From: a virus
Direction: 5' to 3' (one strand)
Virus record (IMG/VR): IMGVR_UViG_3300046096_000350
Span: 1 to 28,969 of that record
DNA: 28,969 nucleotides
Below, piece by piece: positions 15,138 to 20,758 of the stretch; within the stretch, counting starts at the first letter, position 1; each line of letters opens with the position of its first letter. Both the position numbers and the translations under genes were made by a program. The notes beneath the pieces were generated by a model. That model worked only from the letters and a program-made list of their open reading frames with translations, ran no database searches and was not told where the DNA came from.

Positions 15138-15145
15138 CTAAGTAA
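15138..15145 (+). promoter_or_regulatory. Late-promoter-like CTAAGTAA for the ART gene
   Basis: CTAAGTAA, 18 bases before the ATG at 15164. The same bases read on the minus strand (TTACTTAGGAAAAG) supply the RBS of the opposite gene starting at 15130. Identical arrangement at 26364-26375. Confidence 0.6.
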
Positions 15146-15163
15146 CCTAAAATCGGAGAATTT

Positions 15164-16393
15164 ATGGAACAAATTATTGAAGTTGGTTTTGGGTCACGTC
15201 CTGTTCGTATGCATGCTTCTACTGTACGAGAACGAAATCTTGTTACGGAGGGCATCGAAGACTATGCTGCTGCAAGTCATGCTCCTGACTATCATTCAGC
15301 TATCAGTCATGTGAAAAATACCGCAATGGGATTGGTTTCACCTGAAAGCCATGATTCTTTGCATAAAATTCACGACGCTCTTTCGGGAGGACTGAATGTT
15401 GAATCGTTTGAGAGAGCACATTCCATCATTTCCGATATGCCAAATCGCAAGGATAGGTTGCATCTTCGTGGGGCATATTCAAACAGCATGTGGAATATGC
15501 AACAGTTTGCTCACATAGACAAGAGCGACCCTCGCTGCGATTCAAATGATTTGTCTCACCATGAGGTTTCTGCTCTACATCAAGTTGGTTTCAGACCATC
15601 GCTTGGACATGAAGTTGTATCACATAAGACAGGCATCCCATACCGATACAACCAGAATCAAGGAACGCTGGAATTCACGAAACACAGTTTTCAACCAGTG
15701 ACATCCTATCCTGCTCGCCTAATGTCTGTCAATCGAGAGGATCAGAATAAGACGGATTACTTGGATGATGATTTGATTAAGCAGACCGGCCCAATAAAAG
15801 GTGAGCATTTGGCTGCTGTGAAAGCATACACTAAGTTTTCAGACACTTTCAGCAAATATCACATTGCAAAATCTAAGGGACAAGAGATTGAGCGCAACGA
15901 CGATCATCTTTCATCGGCTTATGGCCCACTGGTAGATGAAGCAGAGAAGCATAGTCCGATTTTGTCTGATGCAATCAAAAAATATGGTGGTCGAAATGTT
16001 GAACCAATGACTGTTTATACTGGAGTATCAAGACACTCGGTTCTTGATCCAAATCATCCAAATGCAAAAAAAGATGCCAATGGTCATCTGATTTATCACG
16101 CTCCAGCATTCAGTTCAACTTCAATCAATGAGAGTGTTGCTCATGATTTTTTAAGAGACAAACCTCATGATGAGTTTGGTGCTGTTCATGATGTTTTGAA
16201 AGTTGAGATTCCTGCCAACTATCCACATGGAGCATACATTGCACATCATAGCGAACATCGAACAGAAAATGAATTCCTGCTCGATAAGGGTCATCGCTTT
16301 GTTGTTGATCCAAAACCAACCTATATTGGTTCAAGAGACAAGTTGGTTCGCACTTTCAATGCTAAGTTGATTCCGCCAGTTGACAACGAATAA
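15164..16393 (+). CDS. Putative ADP-ribosyltransferase (Alt/VIP2-like fold)
   Basis: 409 aa, preceded by CGGAG and a late-promoter octamer. The C-terminal 130 residues have the R-S-E ADP-ribosyltransferase layout: VYTGVSR (284-290), HAPAFSSTSINESVAHDFL with the STS motif (318-320), then VLKVEIP, GAYIAHHSEHRTENEFLLDKGHRFVV with ExE at E368/E370. These enzymes move ADP-ribose from NAD to a target, typically arginine; T4 Alt is packaged in the head and injected to modify RNA polymerase. Oddity: the usual Arg of 'YRG' is Thr here, so the first motif is divergent and activity is not certain. The N-terminal 270 residues match nothing I recognise. Both gene ends share DNA with the AAA/VWA operon. 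Confidence 0.72.
   Translation: MEQIIEVGFGSRPVRMHASTVRERNLVTEGIEDYAAASHAPDYHSAISHVKNTAMGLVSPESHDSLHKIHDALSGGLNVESFERAHSIISDMPNRKDRLHLRGAYSNSMWNMQQFAHIDKSDPRCDSNDLSHHEVSALHQVGFRPSLGHEVVSHKTGIPYRYNQNQGTLEFTKHSFQPVTSYPARLMSVNREDQNKTDYLDDDLIKQTGPIKGEHLAAVKAYTKFSDTFSKYHIAKSKGQEIERNDDHLSSAYGPLVDEAEKHSPILSDAIKKYGGRNVEPMTVYTGVSRHSVLDPNHPNAKKDANGHLIYHAPAFSSTSINESVAHDFLRDKPHDEFGAVHDVLKVEIPANYPHGAYIAHHSEHRTENEFLLDKGHRFVVDPKPTYIGSRDKLVRTFNAKLIPPVDNE
15167..15191 (+). repeat. Short repeat shared with 20728-20752 (ART N-terminus)
   Basis: These 25 bases, encoding EQIIEVGF at the start of the ART, match 23/25 the start of a 30-aa ORF on the opposite strand (20752 down to 20728). Both copies directly follow a start codon. 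Confidence 0.75.
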
Positions 16394-16456
16394 ACAATGT
16401 CGGAAAATTGTTCTTCGTTTTGAGATCAGCAACCCCATATTCTTTCAGAAGTCCAG
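16385..16456 (+). repeat. 72-bp direct repeat, copy A (between ART and PPC genes)
   Basis: Identical at 69 of 72 positions to 23068-23139 inside the VWA gene, same orientation. This copy supplies the last two codons and stop of the ART gene, the whole 51-base intergenic gap, and the stop and last codons of the convergent PPC gene. Confidence 0.95.
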
Positions 16457-17653
16457 TCCATATTTGTATTCTTTATTTGGGTCATCCACGCCATTAACCG
16501 ATATTCCTATGATATATTCCCCTGCTGGGTAATCTTGTAGGCTCATTACATAGGATTTTCTAAATCCAAACTGATATACTTTCTTTCGCTGTAGTGTTGA
16601 CGCATCGAAAATTTCAACAATAAATCGACCGTTAGTTGAAGCATCCCATGTTTGCAGAATGATGTAATTATATTGAGTTCCATAACGAGGTAGTGTAAAT
16701 TTGAAATAGTCTGGATCGTTTTTTGATACAGATGGCGTTATTCTGAGAATATCTACAAATGGATTTCCAGTACTATGTATTATGCCGAGGTCTTTTGCCG
16801 TTGTTAGCGTATCGTTTTGTTCATATGTGTCGTTTACTTCGTACCCGATTTGATGACTTAATAGATCGTGACTCGGAGTTGATGTTGATCCAGTGAACTT
16901 TGCAAAGATAGCTCTGTATCCAAATCCAGTTTTTCCCAGTGAGCTTCTTTTTTGGAAAACTTCTTCCCCGATTAAAGCCAAATTTAAGTTTGTTGATGTC
17001 TCAAACACAAGCAATTGGGTTTCGTTTACACTCAACTCTGGAGAATGTCTTGATATAACATCTGCTGCCCCTCGTATTGCTGGGGAGAGGTCAGTGACCG
17101 CTCCGTTTGCAATGGCTTGTATATCAGATGCATCTGCTATGAGTTTGTTTTCTGTCCACGGTTTAATGCTAATCGTGGTAAAGGAATCAGAAGACTGGTT
17201 GTATTGAACGAGTTGTCGTTCATACGGATTATAGTTTGATTCCGTCTCACTGACGGCAAAGAAAAAGTCCGAATAAAACCTAGTTTGGGTAACTGAACTT
17301 TTGTCTTCTGGATACTTTGTTGTTGCTCTCCACGTTTCTGGATCGGTTCCAGATGGTCTCCAATGTACGAAACCGCCTGCATCGTATTTGACCATTGCTT
17401 CCCACAGATTGGTGTCGGTTACTGCTCTTGTGGTCGAAACTATATCATCTGACTCTGCGATCCTCACAACGATGTCATGAAAATCACATTTCGTAAGTTC
17501 CATTACCTGTTCTACTCGGTTTTGGAAGATGTACGACTTTTGACTCAACAATGAATATCGTTTAGTTTCTTTTTTTTCACATTCTTGTTCAATTGCAGAA
17601 ACAATTTTTTTATAGTTTGGAACGGATGAGTCCGTTGTTATTGTTGTCATCAT
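16445..17653 (-). CDS. Spike-linked protein with C-terminal PPC-like domain
   Basis: 402 aa. About residues 270-402 look like a bacterial pre-peptidase C-terminal (PPC) beta-sandwich: the hallmark NDTYEQNDTLTTAKDLG, then DPDYFKFTLP, FIVEIFDASTLQ and YPAGEYIIGISVNG. PPC domains are usually binding or secretion-associated domains of exported proteins. The N-terminal 260 residues are unrecognised and start with a helical, Lys/Glu-rich region. It is the last gene of a minus-strand series PAAR - 65 aa - this gene, which suggests it rides on or near the baseplate spike. The stop codon lies in the 72-bp repeat, so its C-terminus may have been altered by recombination. Confidence 0.6.
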   Translation of the reverse strand: MMTTITTDSSVPNYKKIVSAIEQECEKKETKRYSLLSQKSYIFQNRVEQVMELTKCDFHDIVVRIAESDDIVSTTRAVTDTNLWEAMVKYDAGGFVHWRPSGTDPETWRATTKYPEDKSSVTQTRFYSDFFFAVSETESNYNPYERQLVQYNQSSDSFTTISIKPWTENKLIADASDIQAIANGAVTDLSPAIRGAADVISRHSPELSVNETQLLVFETSTNLNLALIGEEVFQKRSSLGKTGFGYRAIFAKFTGSTSTPSHDLLSHQIGYEVNDTYEQNDTLTTAKDLGIIHSTGNPFVDILRITPSVSKNDPDYFKFTLPRYGTQYNYIILQTWDASTNGRFIVEIFDASTLQRKKVYQFGFRKSYVMSLQDYPAGEYIIGISVNGVDDPNKEYKYGLDF

Positions 17654-17658
17654 GATTG

Positions 17659-17856
17659 TTATGCCTTCGTTGAATCATTTGAGCCAAACGTATATGTATA
17701 TTCCGTTGATGTGCTCAATGTTCTCTTATCAACTTCTTTTAGGATAGACACGGAACAGTCTTTATACTGTGCCCTTGCTTTTATTATCATATCGTCAAAC
17801 AGTTCTTTTCGTTTAGCAAAGTCCGTTTCGGATGACATGAGTGTGTAGCTGACCAT
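17659..17856 (-). CDS. Small protein between PAAR and PPC genes
   Basis: 65 aa from the ATG at 17856, four bases after the PAAR stop with GGGAT upstream; longer in-frame starts (17919, 17931) would overlap the PAAR gene by about 60 bases. It is a mixed alpha/beta protein (DFAKRKELFDDMIIKARAQY, then EYTYTFGSND). The tight PAAR-small-PPC arrangement suggests a baseplate or spike accessory protein. No family recognised. Confidence 0.55.
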   Translation of the reverse strand: MVSYTLMSSETDFAKRKELFDDMIIKARAQYKDCSVSILKEVDKRTLSTSTEYTYTFGSNDSTKA

Positions 17857-17860
17857 AAAA

Positions 17861-18124
17861 TTATCCCGAGTATACGTTGGATGAGCCAGTTTTCTTTTCA
17901 TCTGGCGGAAAGTCGTCATCGAGGTCACCAATCCTCGTTATTCCCCTACCATTCACAAAAACTGAACTTGACCCAGTGACGGTTGTGTTTGGTGGAAAGT
18001 CGGTGTCTAAATCTCCGATAGCACAAACTCCCCTACTATTCACAAAAACTGAATTTGATCCAGTTCTCATGGCATCTGGTGGGGAGTCGGTGTCTAAATC
18101 TCCGATAGTAACAACAGCAGGCAT
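17861..18124 (-). CDS. PAAR-repeat spike tip protein
   Basis: 87 aa, the size of the PAAR proteins that sharpen the central spike of T4-type baseplates (T4 gp5.4) and type VI secretion VgrG. Three repeats of about 29 residues are visible: IGDLDTDSPPDAMRTGSNSV, IGDLDTDFPPNTTVTGSSSV and IGDLDDDFPPDEKKTGSSNV, each followed by FVN-RG or VYSG. They would form the three faces of the conical tip. DNA of the repeats is also conserved (GTCGGTGTCTAAATCTCCGA twice). The motif is IGD rather than the usual P-A-A-R letters; the family call comes from the repeat pattern and length. It is followed closely by a 65-aa gene and a PPC-domain gene. Confidence 0.75.
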   Translation of the reverse strand: MPAVVTIGDLDTDSPPDAMRTGSNSVFVNSRGVCAIGDLDTDFPPNTTVTGSSSVFVNGRGITRIGDLDDDFPPDEKKTGSSNVYSG

Positions 18125-18206
18125 ATGTCTGGAAGGGCTTTAAATAGGGCTACAAGGAGTTTAAAACAAAGGTTGATACTGGGCGTCCAGAATCAATTTA
18201 AACGCC
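18125..18206. other. 82-bp intergenic gap before the PAAR gene
   Basis: AT-rich gap between two minus-strand genes. CTATTTAAAG on the minus strand might be a weak late promoter for the PAAR gene. A short CCTCATTTGAGG palindrome lies at the upstream edge. No strong signal seen. Confidence 0.3.
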
Positions 18207-18527
18207 TCAAATGAGGATTAAAACGGCATGGAGGAGCAATGAACCGATAATGGCAATCATGAGGTTTCGATTCGATGGATGTTGTTTGGATTCAAGTGCC
18301 TGAACTCGATCATCAAGTTCATCAAACCTGAGTTCAATCATTGCCATTTGAAGATTGTTTAGCGGGACTTCTTCATCTGAACTTGTGGGAGATTCAACCA
18401 ACGTATAGTCAGCTTTATGATGTTTACCACCAATGCCAATCAACGTAATAAATTCTCCGTCCGAAGATTCAACTGTCCATTTGAATTCTGGATTTGTGTT
18501 GAGTGAAACGACGTCATTCTTTTTCAT
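18207..18527 (-). CDS. Tail-anchored membrane protein (unknown)
   Basis: 106 aa. The first about 45 residues look like a small beta domain (NDVVSLNTNPEFKWTVESSDGEFITLIGIGGKHH). A coiled coil follows (LQMAMIELRFDELDDRVQALESK), ending in one hydrophobic helix (LMIAIIGSLLLHAVLILI). Such C-tail anchoring places the N-terminal domain in the cytoplasm. Its start overlaps the HD-hydrolase stop by 14 bases, so the two are translationally coupled. No family recognised. Confidence 0.7.
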   Translation of the reverse strand: MKKNDVVSLNTNPEFKWTVESSDGEFITLIGIGGKHHKADYTLVESPTSSDEEVPLNNLQMAMIELRFDELDDRVQALESKQHPSNRNLMIAIIGSLLLHAVLILI

Positions 18528-19086
18528 ATTCTGGCCTTGGTGGATTTACTTCATACATAAGCGCACGGATGTTTCTTCGTGCGGTTTCTTCAAGAGTCTC
18601 GTGAAACATCTTGGTTCGGAAAATTTGTTTCTTTTCTAAGAATTTGAGCAGAAACTTTGCTTGGTCAACCAAATAACAACCTTGTTCGATACAAATGTTC
18701 AGTTGGCATTTCAGAAAAATTTTGTAATCCAATGCCAGAGATGCCAAGTCAGCATCCAATAGACATGCCAGTTCAATTGAGACTGGTTCATCGCTCAAGT
18801 GGTCTTCGATTGTTGTGTGGCGAATCCAGTCAGCAATGTGATCTGTGTTTCCGTCTGTGTTGTTCTGCATGGCAGCAGCAGAATCTTCTTCATTGGTTTT
18901 GTTTCCAATAACATATACCGCATCGTGCCAAATTCCAGCAGTCCACAAATCATTCATTGCGTCTTCGGACAATCCATTGCTTTTTGCTAATGTAGATGCC
19001 ATGCTACCAACAGAAATAGCATGTTCCCATGTGTGATAGTGTCTGTGATTTCCCAAATAGTGGTCACGACAGATGTTGGTCAGCAT
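18514..19086 (-). CDS. HD-domain metal-dependent phosphohydrolase
   Basis: 190 aa. Motifs of the predicted HD superfamily hydrolases (COG4339-like) are present: YHTWEH (H18, H22), AGIWHDAVY with the H54-D55 pair, NEEDSA (65-70), RHTT near 90 and LLDADLASLA around D111. HD proteins coordinate one or two metals and cleave phosphate esters, often nucleotides or cyclic dinucleotides; the substrate here is unknown. It overlaps the coiled-coil gene upstream by 23 bases and the membrane protein gene downstream by 14 bases, so it sits in a tightly coupled late operon. Confidence 0.82.
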   Translation of the reverse strand: MLTNICRDHYLGNHRHYHTWEHAISVGSMASTLAKSNGLSEDAMNDLWTAGIWHDAVYVIGNKTNEEDSAAAMQNNTDGNTDHIADWIRHTTIEDHLSDEPVSIELACLLDADLASLALDYKIFLKCQLNICIEQGCYLVDQAKFLLKFLEKKQIFRTKMFHETLEETARRNIRALMYEVNPPRPEYEKE

Positions 19087-19270
19087 TTTCGATTTTCTCT
19101 TTCAGTTGATTGATTGATTCAATCAGTGCAGCATTCCGTTCCTCTATTTCACGAATTCGTTCCTCAGTTTTGGCAATTGTATTGATTGCGTGTAGAACTG
19201 GACTGCTTGTCAGGGTATCAATCATTCCCTGAAGTTTACTTATTTGTTCTTGGAATTGTGTTCGATCCAT
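19064..19270 (-). CDS. Small coiled-coil protein
   Basis: 68 aa, almost entirely helical with heptads (SKLQGMIDTLTSSP, KTEERIREIEERNAALIESINQLKEKIENA). GGGG lies a few bases before the ATG. It overlaps the HD gene by 23 bases and the 28-aa membrane ORF upstream by 31 bases. Function unknown. Confidence 0.65.
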   Translation of the reverse strand: MDRTQFQEQISKLQGMIDTLTSSPVLHAINTIAKTEERIREIEERNAALIESINQLKEKIENADQHLS

Positions 19271-19326
19271 AGGAACCCCAAGTAGAAGATTGTTGTTGCA
19301 ATGACAAAAATATCAATGTTGTCCAT
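19240..19326 (-). CDS. 28-aa membrane micro-ORF
   Basis: MDNIDIFVIATTIFYLGFLW then a polar tail of eight residues. It consists of a short N-terminus and one membrane helix. The start overlaps the end of the kinase-like gene by 14 bases and the stop lies inside the coiled-coil gene. It has no good RBS, so translation would depend on coupling. Overlapping ORFs this short can arise by chance. Confidence 0.35.
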   Translation of the reverse strand: MDNIDIFVIATTIFYLGFLWIEHNSKNK

Positions 19327-19990
19327 AGTGTTTCAGTAGCAAGTCTCGTCGGGTCTTCAGTGTGTCTGAAACTTCACTTCCAAATGAGTGTGCCTGAACT
19401 ATATCATCAATGGTGTCATCGGTCAAGTGTTTTTTAATTTCTTGTGCAGCAACTTCATGGGCCATTGGATGAACTTGTCCAAAAACTTTTCCAGTTGGGC
19501 GACGAGCAACCTTGAATGACTCGATTTCATCAACGTCATTTCCAAATTCTTTTTTGTCTCCCATTGCTCGGAACATCATCGCGCCACCTTGGTCAGCAGA
19601 GATGACTTTACCATTGGAATGCAACAGATTATCGAAATCCAACCCAACAATATCATGATTTTTGGTAATCACTGCCATGTGATGGATTTTTGCCATCTCG
19701 ATGTGATTTTCAGCAGAGTCTCCGAGATAGTCTTTGATTTTGTCTGGATGCCCAAATGGGGTTGCTGTTTGCCATTTGGTTACAACATGTGTTCCACTTT
19801 CGGTGTTGTGGATAAATGGATTTAGCGTATTGATACCAACAGCATTGTATAGCTTGCTTGTTGCAACTTCAACATGAGCTTGTTTTGGGTCACTTGGGGT
19901 CTTCAAATAATACTTTTGATTATCTGAATCGTAATGAACACCGCCCGGATTTGATCCGAGTTGACTGTTTGGTTCTTTTTTTAGTTGCAT
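19313..19990 (-). CDS. Kinase-like fold protein (HipA/PI3K-type)
   Basis: 225 aa with a GGGGAA RBS. The pattern GSNPGGVHYDSDNQKYYLK (GSN-GG loop and Lys30) followed by HVEVATSKLYNAVGI (E41 helix) resembles the N-lobe of HipA/PI3K-like kinases. NHDIVGLDFDNLL (D118-D120-N121) looks like the catalytic loop and ISADQGGAMMF (D133) the metal-binding DxGG. I recall this family from bacteria and phage large proteins, annotated as kinase-like or toxin-linked. A phosphotransfer activity is inferred; the substrate is unknown. First protein gene downstream of the tRNA cluster, leading the micro-ORF/coil/HD set. Confidence 0.65.
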   Translation of the reverse strand: MQLKKEPNSQLGSNPGGVHYDSDNQKYYLKTPSDPKQAHVEVATSKLYNAVGINTLNPFIHNTESGTHVVTKWQTATPFGHPDKIKDYLGDSAENHIEMAKIHHMAVITKNHDIVGLDFDNLLHSNGKVISADQGGAMMFRAMGDKKEFGNDVDEIESFKVARRPTGKVFGQVHPMAHEVAAQEIKKHLTDDTIDDIVQAHSFGSEVSDTLKTRRDLLLKHYGQH

Positions 19991-20033
19991 ACGATTCCCC
20001 GATTGACCAATGTAATTTTTATTAAGGAATACT

Positions 20034-20120
20034 TGGAGGAAGATGACTGAATCGAACCGTTACCGTTTTCACAATAGGACGGTTTTCAAGACCGTTTATG
20101 CACCATGCATCCCATCTTCC
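20034..20120 (-). tRNA. tRNA-Ser (UGA)
   Basis: 87 bases with CCA encoded. The 7-bp acceptor GGAAGAT/ATCTTCC is perfect. The anticodon arm ACGGT-CTTGAAA-ACCGT has anticodon TGA. A long variable arm (about 20 bases) is as expected for serine. Odd features: base 8 is G rather than T, and the T-stem AACGG/CAGTC has two non-pairs, so it may fold poorly or depend on modification. GTAAGTAA directly abuts the 5' end. Confidence 0.82.
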
Positions 20121-20135
20121 TTACTTACAAAACAA

Positions 20136-20221
20136 TGGAGCATCCGACAGGACTCGAACCTGCGTAAACTATTCGCCTCTTGGGTGGAAGCCAAGTGCTC
20201 TACCAACTGAGCTACGGATGC
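20136..20221 (-). tRNA. tRNA-Gly (UCC) with long variable region
   Basis: 86 bases with CCA encoded. Acceptor GCATCCG/CGGATGC, D-arm GCTC...GAGC, anticodon arm CTTGG-CTTCCAC-CCAAG (anticodon TCC) and T-arm GCAGG-TTCGAGT-CCTGT are sound. The variable region is 15 bases (AGGCGAATAGTTTAC) instead of the 4-5 expected for glycine. Confidence 0.88.
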
Positions 20222-20225
20222 ATAC

Positions 20226-20301
20226 TGGTGGGATCTATCAGACTCGAACTGATATCTGCGCCATTATGAGTGACGAGTCTTAACCTTTAGACGAAAATCC
20301 C
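20226..20301 (-). tRNA. tRNA-Met (CAU; tRNA-Ile2 possible)
   Basis: 76 bases with CCA encoded. Acceptor GGGATTT/AGATCCC, D-stem GTCT/AGAC, anticodon arm CGTCA-CTCATAA-TGGCG with anticodon CAT, T-arm ATCAG-TTCGAGT-CTGAT. CAT could be elongator Met or an Ile tRNA with lysidine; sequence alone does not settle it. Confidence 0.9.
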
Positions 20302-20308
20302 AATAGGC

Positions 20309-20383
20309 TGGTCTGGGATGTAGGAATCGAACCCACATTTAAGGGATAGAAGCCCTCTGTATTATCCATTATACGAATCCCAG
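20309..20383 (-). tRNA. tRNA-Arg (UCU)
   Basis: 75 bases with CCA encoded. Acceptor CTGGGAT/ATCCCAG, D-stem GTAT/ATAC, anticodon arm GAGGG-CTTCTAT-CCCTT with anticodon TCT, T-arm GTGGG-TTCGATT-CCTAC. Reads AGA/AGG codons. It starts 8 bases after the FmdB-like gene. Confidence 0.92.
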
Positions 20384-20390
20384 TTTAATT

Positions 20391-20645
20391 TCAAATGTAG
20401 TTTGATGTGTCCTTGATTTTTGGATTCGTCTTTGCAATTTCTTTCAGACGATCCTTAAACCCATCGGGTGGTTGCAGAATTCCCATCCTGAAGGCGTCAC
20501 CGAATGTAGGAGCCCCACCAATAAATTTTTGAGAATTTGTTGACGAGCATTCTGGACATTCTTGTCCGTTATTCATTTCAGACATTTTCACGAGTTTATC
20601 AAAAACGTGATCACAGTCCAAACAGCGATAATCATAAGTTGGCAT
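20391..20645 (-). CDS. FmdB-family zinc ribbon protein
   Basis: 84 aa from the ATG at 20645 (MPTYDYRCLDCDHVFDKL), chosen because AAGGAAAA precedes it and this is the universal FmdB-type start; the longer frame to 20693 is not needed. C8xxC11 and C30xxC33 form the predicted zinc ribbon, followed by a polar tail. FmdB-like ribbons are regulatory proteins of poorly known role in bacteria and phages. A late-promoter octamer lies 17 bases upstream, making this the first gene of the late minus-strand operon that reads through the tRNAs. Confidence 0.85.
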   Translation of the reverse strand: MPTYDYRCLDCDHVFDKLVKMSEMNNGQECPECSSTNSQKFIGGAPTFGDAFRMGILQPPDGFKDRLKEIAKTNPKIKDTSNYI

Positions 20646-20661
20646 AAATTTTCCTTGTGGT

Positions 20662-20669
20662 TTACTTAG
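20662..20669 (-). promoter_or_regulatory. Late-promoter-like CTAAGTAA for FmdB/tRNA operon
   Basis: Minus-strand CTAAGTAA, 16 bases before the FmdB ATG and overlapping the stop codon of the 30-aa ORF. Likely drives FmdB, the four tRNAs, the kinase-like gene and perhaps genes on to 16445. Confidence 0.6.
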
Positions 20670-20758
20670 CGGGTCAGTTGAATGACCAACCAAGAAAACA
20701 CAGTTTCCCCGGTTTTGCTGCTTCGGTCAAACCCAACTTCAATAATTTGCTCGCTCAT
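20666..20758 (-). CDS. 30-aa peptide coupled to CobS-like gene
   Basis: MSEQIIEVGFDRSSKTGETV then 10 more residues ending LVIQLTR. The ATG overlaps the CobS-like stop (ATGA), the coupling style used throughout this phage. The first ten residues match the N-terminus of the ART (MEQIIEVGF), and the DNA matches at 23 of 25 bases. It is either a real micro-protein or the remnant of a larger gene whose start was copied to or from the ART. Confidence 0.5.
   Translation of the reverse strand: MSEQIIEVGFDRSSKTGETVFSWLVIQLTR
20728..20752 (-). repeat. Short repeat shared with 15167-15191
   Basis: Inverted-orientation partner of the ART N-terminal segment; 23 of 25 bases identical, encoding EQIIEVGF. 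Confidence 0.75.

Noticed and set aside
20121-20128. GTAAGTAA directly 5' of tRNA-Ser on the minus strand as a promoter
   Set aside because: A start site 5-8 bases downstream would fall inside the tRNA, so it cannot express that tRNA; it could only serve the kinase-like gene and is too weak a match.
20098-20283. 61-aa plus-strand ORF
   Set aside because: It lies entirely across the antisense of the tRNA-Ser, tRNA-Gly and tRNA-Met genes; the tRNA folds explain the sequence.
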